Shown here in pieces: positions 1 through 12,079 of a stretch of DNA of 60,000 nucleotides. The notes under the pieces are model-generated. The model was not told the origin of the DNA. It did no database searches and saw nothing but the letters and a program-made list of their open reading frames with translations. The stretch comes from Membranipora membranacea (Eukaryota; Bryozoa; Gymnolaemata; Cheilostomatida; Membraniporidae). Position 1 is the stretch's first letter, and each line of letters opens with the position of its first letter. A program made the position numbers and the translations under genes. The stretch spans positions 26,783,387 through 26,843,386 of the forward strand of contig OU612069.1 in the NCBI GenBank assembly GCA_914767715.1, given 5' to 3'.

Positions 1-785
1 AGTGTGATGTGAGTGCCTGGCAAATTGTCTAAACAGTACTGATTTATGAAGTCCACCTCTTCATTCGTGCCGCAAATTGTAGTGGCCATGTTTTGGGAGG
101 TTGAGGTCTGCCAGAGAAACCCTTTTGTCTGTGAGGACAGAATTCCTTTGGAGACTTCCTGGATTACCCTGTAATTTGAAATAGCTTGGTAACATAACAA
201 AATTGTTACTGTATTTTCAGTGAATCACACACGGTAAAATAGTTTACAATAGGAAATATAGGACCAGGTTACCAATTCATACCGTATCACAATATTTGCA
301 TTTGATCCTATATCCATCGTAATAAGTGAGACGAGAGTGAAAGTGAGATTGGACTGCCTTAGCAGTGATCCAACGGTATACAGTTATGAAGTGTTTCCAT
401 GACTGATAACAGATACAGCAGTGTGAGGTAGGTATGGGGCTGAGGTATGAGCTGATCCCACAGCCCACTTCTTCTAGGGTAGCCAACCCTTACCAGCCTT
501 ACCTTAAGGCCCAAATATTTCCAAATTACGGGTTTTCATTTTTACACAATTTAGGTACTCGGGTTATGTTGATTAATTCAAGCCCTATGCTGCAGAGACG
601 AACTTATACCTCAACAGTTAACACATGCGCCGAGTGATTAATAGTGGGTGACATTACGACATTAAATTGAGTAGTAGCATTGGTGCTATCATTTATTTGC
701 ATTAATTTATTTGGATTGAAATTGACTAGTTACAATTAAAAAGCCTAGTATCGGGACTGCTAATCGAGGATGACAACATTGCTTC
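1..785. other. Intergenic, nothing recognised
   Basis: AT-rich sequence without a convincing exon, repeat array or RNA gene. The short open frames here are below what would be expected to mean anything. It lies downstream of the broken transposase that ends at 786 and may contain its lost 3' part, but no terminal inverted repeat was found on either side of that gene. Confidence 0.4.
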
Positions 786-2223
786 CTAATAAGTTCTAAC
801 AACACCGCTCTCCCCACTCTCAGAATTTCCATGCCGTGAGCCGTAGTAATTCCATGTAAACTTTAGTGGGACCTCGAAGGAAGTGGATAAGTTGAATAGG
901 GGAATGTGAGATTTATACTGTGCACTGCACCAGTCTGCCCACAAATGAATCTCCATAGGATGTATGGTAACAGAATTTCGAGCATAGTACGCTGATTGGG
1001 CTTCCGAGGATTGTCTGCAAACATAGTTCTCTGCAAAATCGATAACACAGACAGCCTCATCTGCTGAGATGTTCTCCTTACACCTTTTGTATGAAGGCAG
1101 TTGTGCTACAGCATTTGAGATATGCAAAGTAAAGTTTGCCATTCTAGTGACTAGTGAGTTGATTACATCTGCCCGAGTCTCGCACTTCACCACTTTCTTC
1201 ATCTTCTTAACCACTTTTCCTTTTATGATCTCTTCTGCCCTCTCCCAGATGTGGTGATTGATAAGCCCACCATCACATCTCGCTAACCAATCGCTGAAAA
1301 CGTCCCTCAGCTTCAACTTCAACTTCTTCTGAGACACGCTTCATTTTTAGATCACAAACCGTCTTTGCTGCCAAGTCCATCTCCCTACCAGAAGAGCTAA
1401 GATCATAAGAATGTAGTCCAGTTCTTGCCATAGAAAGCCTGATTGACTTGCACATCATTGCTATCGAGTCGCATATGTCACTTACGCTCTGGAGCCAGCG
1501 GGCGGCCTTCATTAACTTTACATGTTTATGTCTCAGTTTGTAGAAAGTTGTTTTGCTCAGCTTTGCCTCTGGGTTTTCTGCTATATATCTTTTGTATGTG
1601 GACTTTTGGCTTTGTTGTAGAACACAGAAATTTGTGTTCCTCTTTGGGAATGGGGTGGAAACATCATAATATGAGTAAAACGCGACCACAGTTTCTAAAG
1701 TGTCTCTCGGTAGCCTTGGATTGCGACCTTTCCTTGATGCATAATAGAAATGTGTGCGTGAAAGTCCTAACGTTTCAGACACTGCCTTCTTGTTAGCTAG
1801 TCTCAGGTCAAGTATGAGTGTCCGCCTAACATGAGAATCCTTCTTCGCTACCAGTGTAGTTGCTGATACAATGCTACTACGGGCCTCTTGCTCCCTTGAT
1901 TTAAATATTTTTGCCTCAGCAAACTTTGCAGCTGTAGTAGGGCTTGTACCTTCTATAATGCTATTCACTAATTTTAGTTTACTTCTAGGGGTCGTGGGTA
2001 GTGCAGCCTTTCTCTCACAACGCCTAACATATTTCCGTCTATTCTTTTCAGACTCTTTTTGCTTTTTAGAAACACGTACCGCTTCTTCTGCTGCCCGTGC
2101 TTTCCTCCTCTTTCTTTCAGCAGCCAGTCGACTCCACCTCTTCATTTGCTCTGGGGTGGCTCTGTCGCGATAGGCTTGTTGGGCTGCTGCTCTTTTCGCA
2201 CGCTGCTCTTTAGTAAGCGGCAT
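786..2223 (-). pseudogene. DDE-like transposon protein, frameshifted and C-terminally truncated
   Basis: Two overlapping minus-strand frames together encode about 490 residues. The first (2223 to about 1330) starts MPLTKEQRAKRAAAQQAYRD, a Lys/Arg/Ala-rich segment likely to bind DNA or act as a nuclear signal. It continues into a helical region with a KHVKLMKAARWLQ stretch. The second frame (about 1330 to 786) carries VIDFAENYVCRQSSEAQSAY, then TIHPMEIHL, ADWCSAQYKS and YGSRHG. That order (acidic residue after a hydrophobic strand, then a second Asp before CxAQYK, then a GSRHG loop) matches a family of uncharacterised invertebrate transposon proteins with a probable RNase H-like fold. The switch between frames falls in a GAAGTTGAAGTTGAAG run near 1315-1330, a natural slippage site. 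The frame stops right after GVVRTY, where relatives would be expected to continue. The superfamily is not assigned. It could be a domesticated gene with a sequencing error, but the truncation argues for a dead copy. Confidence 0.6.
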
Positions 2224-4099
2224 CTTTCATCCTATAACAAAAGCATATCACCATCCTCTCAGGTGCAATTGGTAGACTTTTACCAAATACAGTCCCAACA
2301 AAATACCAACTCCAAACACGGTTTAAATTAACACACGGGTAGCTGGGGACTGTGCATGTCAATATGATGGGTATAAGTGATTGATCCATCACAGTGCCAG
2401 ACACAATTCCCAACTGTAGGAACCAGGAGAAATTGACGCTGGATGTCAAACGATGTATGTTTTTTCTAGCATTAATTTACTCCGATGATAATTTTATTTC
2501 ATGGATGTTGGACATGGATGCCACTCAACTTCCCTAACTACTGGTACGTAGAGGGGACCCCTCCCCTCTACCAGCCTTCTACTCCTATTCTGCTTGCCCT
2601 AGGAGGCCATGTGCATTCACTATGGATAAAATGCCCCCTCATCAATTGTTAAACTTGCAATAAAATAAAAATAGATAATACCTCCCTCATCATCTGAGAT
2701 TTCCAAAATTGTTGATACAGACCAGGGAATTAAGTTGGAAAGGCCTTATCGTAATCAAAGTAGGGTACAGTCTAATAATAATTATTTTCAATGCTTGAGT
2801 CACTTCCCTGTTGTTGGTTTCATTTTTTTTCTGGAATCACTGCCAAAATTTTCCAATCATATTTTAAGTACTCCGTGTGGTGATCAGGTGATTATTTACT
2901 GCAAACAAATACTGGGATAGGTATGAGGAAGTATTCTGCTACTATGCTACAATAAATATCTACTGTATGTAAATTTTGGGGATTGTCTGGATCAATAAAT
3001 CATTCTGTCTCGGGCTGGAAAAAAAATTCTGCCAAAACCGGAAGTCTTCTCGGAGCCCATTTACAGACTGCAATCTGCAGTAGTGGTCTAATTTTTTTCA
3101 TCATGAATGGTTATTTCCTTGGTTTGCTGAACAATATTCTGGGCTGAGTATGAGAAATTAATATGTCATGAAGTAATTTGGACAGATTAAGGCCATAAAC
3201 ACAGTAAATTCACTTACCAGTTTTCACGGAGTTTCTACAGTTATGCACTAACGAGTCATTATTTTGCCATTTATCATCATCAGAAGGAATTCCAAAAACG
3301 AGCTATCAAGAACTTTTGTGAAGAAATAGGGAAATGTATCCCGCTGGAAACCAGGCTAGCACACTATGAAGTGTTTCAATAATGAGCTTAATGGTGAGGT
3401 TAACTATTGTCCTTCATACACAATTGCAAAGTAATCACAAACATGACTCTGTTTATAAAATAGTGGTGTACAGAGAAGGTCAGTTTTTGGCAGGGGGTGA
3501 ATTCATTTCTTATGTAAATCCAACAAAGTGACTATTTTCAACATCCTAGTACTTATACTCGATGGCACAGAATCTACCTGAAATGAACTACACACAATGT
3601 ATGATACCTTTTGAAGGCCAACAAACCAAAAATTCATGACTGCCTTCCAGTATCATGTAGCCCCTGTCGGTAAAGTATGACAACCCTGATGTGCAACTTT
3701 TTAAAAACAATAGCCAGTTGTGAGTGCTGCTGCAATTTGGCATATATGTTATTAGAATGTCGCTAACACAGAAGCTAGCGATTGTATGGTGAATTAAACC
3801 TCAATTAGAATAAAATCTCAATCCATTCTAGTGTCAAATATATGATCCTACTCTGTGTGTTAATTGAATAAAATAAACATCAACCTTTGGTCAAGTATCT
3901 ATTTAATGAAAAAAATGTTAACATGTAATAGTTGTAGAATTGTGCACTTATGCACTGAGTTTCCATGAGCTTGAGACTTTTTCTCAGCAAATAAATTTAA
4001 TAAAGGCACACTCTCAAATACCATAATATAATTAGATGACGATCTACATATTTAACCAGGATTGACCATGTCTATATCCTAAAAATTTACTCGGTTTAG
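2224..4099. other. Intergenic, nothing recognised
   Basis: No exon with coding character was found in six frames, and no internal repeat stands out. It contains the region upstream of the minus-strand transposase remnant, but no promoter motif could be supported. Confidence 0.35.
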
Positions 4100-4356
4100 C
4101 ATAATGAGACGGGGTAATGTATGAGGTGCTCAGCTGAGTGAGATTAACCATCTAATTTTTTACCAACACTTGAATTGTCTAGGCCTGGAAAAATAACCCA
4201 GTATCACATGATGAGACGGAGCAAGGAATGAGGTGGTCAGCTGAGTGGGGTTAACAAAACACAACCACCAACCATCTAATTTTTTAACCAATACTGGAAT
4301 TCTCTGGACCTGGACTTATTAAGCGGGATTGCATGATGAGACTGAGCAATGAATCC
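4100..4356. repeat. Degenerate tandem repeat, about 105-125 bp unit
   Basis: Three copies begin with the same phrase, near 4101, 4206 and 4331 (GCATAATGAGACGG, ACATGATGAGACGG and GCATGATGAGACTG). Each of the first two continues with a CAGCTGAGTG phrase, then AACCATCTAATTTTTTA, and ends with a CTGGA(C/A)CTGG-like phrase. The third copy is cut off after about 25 bp. The order of shared phrases shows a tandem duplication. Confidence 0.75.
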
Positions 4357-4919
4357 TTATCATATCATTGCATGTTGATAGTAAGTATAAGTTAATTAAT
4401 AAAAAAAAAAGTAGTAGCATAACATAGATTTTTAGCGATCTTACTAAATTCAACTCCATGGGTTGGAGTAATGAGGTACGTGTCATATAAAAGATAAGGA
4501 CAAGGAGTTCTGCCGAGTTGGTTGTTTAATATTCAACTCCGGACCTTATAAAAAATACTAAGACTACTAAAAGATCTGGATAAGTAATAAATGATAATAA
4601 ATTGGATCTCACATCAAACAAATGATTTACAGAAACTGGTTTTGTTGAGATCTGAATAGTAATACAGTAAGGAAAATCGGAGTAAAATAATTTGAGACAG
4701 AGCTGAGAAGCGGGACGTGTTGTATGAAAAATTACTCTCTCAGCACATCTAGACATGGTATATCAATATTATTGACTGCATGTATGCAGGTGATATGGGA
4801 CACTCTGTCCGAGTAAACATTTTATCTGTTGAAAAATAAATCCGCCAGATTTTGGGATGTTTTGTCTGAATGGATTATATTAGGAAGGTTAGAAGGATCT
4901 TATCACAAGAATTGATGAA

Positions 4920-5110
4920 TTATATGAAACATACTGCAGCGACGCAGGTACAATATTCATATCTTGCGGCATCACATGGATCATGTTTTGTGGTACAGTT
5001 TTCATCACTGTATCCTGTCTTGCACTTACACTTTTCGATACCTTGATTGAGGTTTAAAACACAGGTCTGTTCCATCTGACAAGCATTGTATTTTCCCATA
5101 TGATATGAAT
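4920..5110 (-). CDS. Isolated EGF-like domain exon
   Basis: On the minus strand a good acceptor (TTTTATTTCAG) precedes position 5110. The reading that follows contains NACQMEQTC, then KCKCKTGYSDENC: the C...C...CxCxxGYxxxxC spacing of the second half of an EGF-like domain. DPCDAARYEYCTC follows and looks like the start of another cysteine-rich module. The frame stops at 4920-4922, so this could be a last exon, or a donor may lie near the CTGCGTCGC segment. EGF modules are extracellular, so the host gene would be secreted or membrane-bound. No neighbouring EGF exon was found within 1 kb on either side. It may belong to a long gene, or be a fragment left among transposons. Confidence 0.5.
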
Positions 5111-5782
5111 CTGAAATAAAATTGTAGCTATTAAATTGCATTCTACAGAGTTGGTGATACATCATCCACCAAATATTGCGATTGTTAAGACAAAACACGT
5201 GAAGTATATCAGGCCTTTGTTCACGATACGGACTAGTAGCTGAGCTACGTATTACCACATTTCTAGTTTTTGGGCTTCAAAGATCATCGTTTTGGTTAAA
5301 CCAAATTGACACTGTTAGTCTGATTGTGCAGTGGCTCCCTAGGCAAACTCTGCAGAAAAGGTTGTTTTAGCACAGAAGTATGTCAATGAAATATACTCCG
5401 ACTGTGTGTGTGATAGAAATGTGACAGTTCTCACCATAGGATTGTAGCCGAATAACCTCACATCGTAAGTCGGATTGTGGGGAAGGTAATACAAATGAAA
5501 CTGCAGTGCTCACACCACTCAGTAATATGACGTGCTAGCACATACCATGCGACATCCACAGATATGTTGTAGGCCGGTAGGTTAGCCAGTGTGGCCATAT
5601 CATCTGGCAGAGTTTCGCTGATGTAGAGGAAGAGTGAAGTGTATCGGCAGGTTTGTTGTTGCATTTATATTACTGAGCTCTAACAAGAATATGTCTCCCG
5701 CATCCGAGCAGTTGGTGGTGTAGCTTTTGTGATGGCCTGCCTAAATAATGCTCTAAACTGGACATAAGAAATCTTCCATCCT

Positions 5783-6649
5783 TCAATACACGGGAGAGCG
5801 GTGTCTACCGCTGTTGATGGAAGAGAGCTTCTTCATCGCCTCCTCCATGAACTGTTTTTGTTCCATGGTGTTAGTGAATGCGTTATTTGTTGGTTTGCCA
5901 CTGTTGATTTGATGGCTGTTGAGGAGGTCAAACAAGTCATTGAAAGATGATATAAAGGTAATGTTAGGTGCTGCACTGGTAGTTTTCTCAATGCTACCAG
6001 TCTTGACATACCGGTAGCAACGGTGTGACTCAAGACTTGTGTTGCGTGACTTACTCTCATTTCCTTGAATGCTGGAATGAAGATAAGTTTTTTTTGTCAC
6101 TCTCAGTGCCAGCCTCAGCAACTGTGACTTGACTTACTCAAAAAACTGCACCAAATGATCCCAGGGAATGTCATCACCACCCATAGACAGCGTGTTCCTT
6201 TTGAAATTGTTCCGAACCTTTTTAATAAAATGTGGCGGATCATATATTAGACATATTGTGTCTGAGTAATTGTTGGAGAAAACTAGCGAGTTTGGAGAGA
6301 CATGTTTGAGAAATTTTCTATTGATGTGATGGCAATCTCGTCACACACCTCAGTACCTCAGTTCCATCCAGATTCTGAGTGTACTAAATACCTGCTCATG
6401 GAATCCAGGTGCCCTTTGGAAACTTAGGAGCACGCGTTGCAGTGTGCGTATAGAAGGAAGACAGAGGAGGTGGGCTCGATATTTGAGTGCTTGCTGGCTT
6501 GTATTCCTACAAGGTCTGTATCTCAAGTGATACATTCTTTCCATCTCAAATAATTTGGTCTGCAACCACAGAATCGAAATCATATCCTGTACTGCGTCTT
6601 TTATCCACATTTGTTTTTTTTTATATTGGTTAATAGTAATTATACCCAT
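5783..6649 (-). pseudogene. P-element/THAP9-type transposase remnant
   Basis: Three consecutive minus-strand pieces follow the order of P-element transposases. Near 6480-6370: LPSIRTLQRVL followed by PGFHEQVFSTL. Near 6290-6135: a segment with CLIYDPPHFIKKVRNN and then DDIPWDHLVQFFE, the highly diagnostic DPPHLxKxVRNN block, ending at a possible GTAAGT donor. Near 6060-5780: MRVSHATQVLSHTVATGM, and in another frame FISSFNDLFDLLNS and MEQKQFMEEAMKKLSSI. Frames change between the blocks and an in-frame stop separates the first two, so it cannot make a working enzyme. No THAP zinc finger is visible upstream. The family cuts and pastes DNA and is known for using GTP. No 31 bp-type terminal repeats were found. 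Confidence 0.75.
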
Positions 6650-6955
6650 AAGCTTTCATTGTTGGAAACAATACAATGAAAAAACAATTGTTGGGCCCTT
6701 TTTATACTTCAATACATTAAAAAGAGAAAAATATTCAACAGCAATATTGGCATGTATATGGTTGTAAGTCCTAAATTTGTTTTAGGTATCTAAATAATAT
6801 CATAATTTACTAGTCAACGGACAGATCCCAAAAAAGTGGCTCCGTTAAGGCGTTTCGTGATATCGGAAGGAACAAAGCACCACTATATATCAAAGCGAAG
6901 CTAAGACTCTAGGGAGTAAGAATATTTTGGTAGTAAAAAAATTAAATTGGGGGGG

Positions 6956-9112
6956 GCGCACCTGAATCGGAGGGTTAAAAATATACCTATTTGCATTACA
7001 CATCACAGAGAGTGTTCCTATCACACTAAATTTGATTTACACAGTTATTTTAGATCAAAACATAGTGGGTGAGATAAAAATAGTTGAAAAAACTTTCTTG
7101 GATTTTTATGCTGCCGGATATTTCGAGGGCACCAAAAAATTAGTGTGATTTGGTTATACTGTAGATGAGGACTTTTTTTTCGCTTTTCAGATTCACTCCA
7201 AAAAAGTACAGAGGCTAGATTCACATGCTTGCTTCACTTCCTGAAAGTGTCAAAACTAAAACCTAAATATTTTTTAAGCTTTGGTCATTTCAAATATGAA
7301 GAATTCATTCGGAGTTGTCCCGACAGCGAATTACAAATGCATTTTCACTTGCCGATCTTTGAATATAATTAATTTTCCAAATGTAGATTTAGAATAAATT
7401 ACTTGCTGCCACCCTTCTTAACATTGTTGAGTATAATTTTGTCTCTGCTAAACTTTAAATATGTTATTATTAATTTCCTTCACTATTCAATGAATGATGA
7501 TTATTGGAACGATTTTTTGAAGATTAAGATTATTGTCAGATGTCACCTTGTTTCTAATTTTAAAAAATCGTCTATAAGAATGTATAGTAACCTTCTGTCA
7601 TTATAAGAGCTTCAAAAGGTAAACAACATTTGTGATCGGACAAGGCAGTCCTACATCAAAAGACTAGTCTTTGGAGTAGCACCGCTGAGACATGACCAGA
7701 TTATTCTGGTGTCGTATTTATCGAATTATCTTGAAAGTTAAAATGCGCAAGGATCCCTCAGGCCAGCAGTTTAGTAACAACTTGATAGAGCATTGTCCCA
7801 AACGGCCACTGAGCTACATTGAGAAATGCTACAAATATAAGCCGGCAAGCAAGCAAACCGTCTCCAGGTTTGCTGACATGGCAATCTCTTACATAGGGTA
7901 TGAAACGAATAAACTGCGAGAGATGCGTCTTTGGTTGTGAGCCTTAACTCTTTGAGAGGCCAAGTGTACAACAAAATGTCAACAAAATGCAAGTGAGTCG
8001 ACAAATTTTTCAAGCGTCTATGAATATGACTGAGGTTCAACAGAGAAACGAGATCGACATGCGATCTTCATTTACAAGCACAGTCTGATCAGGATCATCT
8101 AGCTATTGAGGCACAATACAACAACAGCTGCTAGTAATACATAATGAAAAGAGTCGCACACCGGACTGCCTAGCACCACAGTGATCAGATAGTATCTTAC
8201 AATTCAAGTAACATTATTCCTAAACCAGTTTTTGCATGGCAGTAAGGTCTCACTAGAGCCAGACATTCAAAAAGCAAGCGATTTAATATCAGGTTGCTCC
8301 AGCAGACCAACAACACCCCTATCCTGTAGGTGAACATATTCTAACACATGCCTCAAAGATTTGATATGTTTGTTTTCAACTGCTACAATGAATTTAGAAT
8401 TTTGAAATTATAATGTATTCGGGTGCGGCAGAGATGAGGCCAACATGCGCAATCAGCGTGTTAAGGTTTTAGTTTTTTGAAGTACCAGTCCAGACACCAT
8501 ACAAGATGTGGCAAAAATCCGTGATAAAAAAGTCAGTAGCACCTGAGTGCCAAAGGTGGCCTGAGTCTTTTTGTATTCCAGGTTGTTGGACAGTTTGTTC
8601 CACAGGGGCCAGGGCCGACATTTGATAGGAGGCACACGGGTGCCCGGTTGGCTAATGAAGTTAGATTAAAAGAGTTGAATGTGCTCTGTGAGCAGATTAA
8701 AGTTTCAATTTATAATGTTTGATCTTTTAAAAGGGTTAGGTGTGAAGTTAATCATTCTGATTTTTAAATAGTTATAATAACTTGTGCTGGCTGTATCTGT
8801 GTTGCCTGACATCTCAATAAGTTCCATGTAATCCAAAAACCATCACAGTTTCACACATTCCAAAGGCCTATAAAAATCATGATACAGTTAAGCAATAATA
8901 CACTTGGTTTTTGGCAATTTTTGAAAACAGTATAATTGTTATTCCGATTTTATCCCATCATACTGTTACAGATAAAAGGGGCAGTGTAAATTTGAATTTA
9001 AGATAAATTGAGATAGAATCGGACCAAGAACTTTTAAATAACTGAGGAATCCAATCGTTTATAGTACCTGCATCAGAACATATTCTTAATGATCACCTAA
9101 ATCTTTCTGTAA
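6956..9112. other. Interior of the 7.9 kb segment, no recognised gene
   Basis: AT-rich sequence with short open frames (for example an 82-codon frame at 7692-7940) that resemble nothing known to me. No tandem array or RNA gene was seen. Confidence 0.35.
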
Positions 9113-12079
9113 CACTGCGTTTCATACCCAAGAATTGTCTGACAATTCTGTACAATTCTAGAATTGTCAGAAACTGACCTATAAATCATTACCCAACCAG
9201 CAACCATTATTGTGTAATTAACCCTGCCTGTTAAATAAATTACTTTCATTATTGCTATTGTATAGTCATAGTATAAGCCTTTACAGTTCTAGTCAATATC
9301 ATACAATTGGATTGACATTGTATTCAATGAGTTTGTATTTAGATGACCAGGCAAGATATGCTGTAATGAATAGATATTGCTGTGCCAGGTAGCATCAAAA
9401 TCTATATTGCGGGAGGCCCAGGTTCAAATCCCCGCCGGGGGAAATCTTTTCCTTTCGTTTCATCATGATGGAAAATGAAAGCACTCCATTCGAATTGTTG
9501 GCTCACAATTTTTGTAAGCACAGAAAACTCTTAGTAATGAGTATGATGACCCGACAAAATACTTATTTTCAACTCTTCGGTGTTGTACCATACCCTACGT
9601 TATATTTTGTGCAATCTGATAATATTGGCAGCAACTGCATAAATAGAATACATCAGCTAAACTATGCTAGCAGAATTATCAGAAAACTTTGCTACTAATA
9701 AAAATGTACAAAATCGCTCACCAGATGAGCAAGGAAATACTTTGTATCAACTGTCCTACATGCCTAAGTGGAGAGAAGTGATATGTGAATGAGGTCATAT
9801 TTTCCACAGAACCACTGACCACTGAAAATATGCTGACTGATGCTAAAAAAAACTCAAACTTGGTGTCACAGCAAGTATTGGCATAGTCTAAACTACGCTC
9901 ATTGTGATTATTGAGAGTGAATGACTTTCAGCTATTTCTATTTGTTAGCCAAAGATGCTCTGAGCATGGAGTTAGCTCTGAATGTTATGGTGTGTGGACT
10001 AAGGGAGGCAAAGGCAAATCAACTATCGTAAGCCTGGTATATATTCATTACCTGTCTATGCCATGGCTACAATGTACAGTTTAATCTGCCTGATCATTTT
10101 CAATGAGATTAGCTTATTGAATTTGAACAAGATCCTCACAGTGTCATTTGTCAATTGTTTACCTTTCAATTGACATCAACATCTTAGCCAAGCATAATTG
10201 GATGTATTGTTGGTATCCAAGTTATTTACCCATGAAGTCATAATCAAGATAAGCCAGTCAGTATGTTCATTTTGTCTACACTGGCATTCATAGGCAACCT
10301 TCACAGAACTTATAAGGTACCTGTAGATTTAAAAATGGACAACCCTGTGGGTAAATACACAGATTATCATATAATGCTGGCTCAACTCTTGAAGTTGACC
10401 AAGAAGCGCGGAAAATCAATGAAACTTTTTTGTAAATACTGGAGAATAAACGGCGCCAGAGAATTTAAGATTTTTTTGCGAGGCAATCTCATTCTTGGCA
10501 TAACAACTCTGTACAATGACGAGGTTTGAAGCAGAGTTTGGTGAAATAATTTGATAAAAATATACAAATGTAATTTGGACAATTATCTAGCTCTTTGCAT
10601 AAAATGTTACAACTTCCCGCCCCTCACTCTTCTGACAAAGAATGCTCATGCTTGCAATTACACCCAAACAACCATCATTATAAAAATGAATATTCGCGAA
10701 ATTCAAAACTCACCGCATTCATTATCAGCAGCAAAAGACAGGAAGTTAGGCCAGCTTACAATGACTCCTGTGTCTCTGATTCCACAAGTGTGTCATGATG
10801 ACTTGTTACAAGTGCAATGGAATGTGTATGAAGGATTAACAAACAGTGTTAATTATACTTAATTGTACAATTAAAAATTTTGACAACAAAGATATCAAGG
10901 TAATTATGTAATTATGCCTGTTATTGGCTAACCTCCCTGCTTGTGGCACTCAAGCTGACAGATTAAAATTTATTACTTTAAACGGTGTTGCCACTAGCCT
11001 AACATTTTAATACTATCTGTGCTAGTGCCAACACCTACTAGGGAACTACCATCAAAGAGTGAGAAAGAAATATGCCAAAATTGCTTCCTGTACACCATAT
11101 AACTGAGATGGCTGGGAATGATATAGTATAACATCAAGAGCTCCTTTGTAGACAGGTAATGAATATATACCAGGCTTACGATAGTTGATTTTCCTTTGCC
11201 TCCCTCAGCCCACATACCATAACATTCAGAGCTAACTCCATGCTCAGAGCATCTTTGGCCAACAAATAGAAATAGCTGAAAGCCATTCACTCTCAATAAT
11301 CACAAGGAGCGTAGTTTAGACAATGCCAATAATCAGTACTCATACTACTTGCTGTGACACCAAGTTTGAGTTTTTTTAGCATCAGTCAGCATGTTCTCAG
11401 TGGTTCTGTTGATAATTCTGGCCTCATTCACATATCACTTCTCTCCACTTAGGCATGTAGGACAGTTGATACATCTGGTGAGCGATTTTGTACATTTTTA
11501 TTAGTAGCAAAGTTTTCTGATAATTCTGCTAGCATAGTTTAGCTGATGTATTCTATTTATGCAGTTGCTGCCAATATTAACAGATTGAACAAAATATAAC
11601 GTAGGGTATGGTACAACACAGAAGAGTTGAACCTAGGTATTTTGTCGGGTCATCATTACTAAGAGTTTTCTGTGCTTACAAAAATTGTGAGCCAACAATT
11701 CGAATGGAATGCTTTCATTTTCCATCATGATGAAACGAAAGGAAAAGATTTCCCCCGGCGGGATTTGAACCTGGGCCTCCCGCAATATAGATTTTGATGC
11801 TACCTTGCACAGCAATATCCATTCATTACAGCATATCTTGCCTGGTCATCTAAATACAAACTCATTGAATACAATGTCAATCCAATTGTATGATATTGAC
11901 TAGAACTGTAAAGGCTTATACTATGACTGTACAATAGCAATAATGAAAGTAATTTATTTAGCAGGCAGGGTTAATTACACAATAATGGTTGCTGGTTGGG
12001 TAATGATATATAGGTCAGTTTCTGACAATTCTAGAATTGTACAGAATTGTCAGACAATTCTTGGGTATGAAACGCAGTG
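9113..12079. mobile_element. Near-palindromic element with ~940 bp inverted arms and TAA target duplication
   Basis: The ends are CACTGCGTTTCATACCC and its reverse complement. They are flanked by TAA on both sides (9110-9112 and 12080-12082). The arms run from 9113 to about 10056 and from about 11155 to 12079 and match almost continuously. Shared features include a short palindrome built on ACAATTCT/AGAATTGT near the tip, a GTTCAAATCCCCGCC box, and a GGAGGCAAAGG phrase near the inner edge. About 1.1 kb of unique spacer separates them. The 3 bp TWA-type duplication suggests mobilisation by a PIF/Harbinger-type enzyme. No transposase is encoded. The high arm similarity points to recent insertion or gene conversion between arms. 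Confidence 0.8.
9405..9446 (+). other. tRNA-like B-box inside the left arm
   Basis: The sequence GGTTCAAATCC followed by CCGCCGGGG matches an RNA polymerase III B-box and the 3' part of a tRNA. No matching 5' half folds in front of it, so this is a tRNA-derived fragment and not a tRNA gene. The same segment appears inverted in the right arm near 11747-11787. Confidence 0.5.

Noticed and set aside
434-637. 67-codon plus-strand frame
   Set aside because: No recognisable motif, no splice signals and length expected by chance.
9405-9446. tRNA gene
   Set aside because: Only the 3' half is tRNA-like; the copy is duplicated in the other arm of a transposon.
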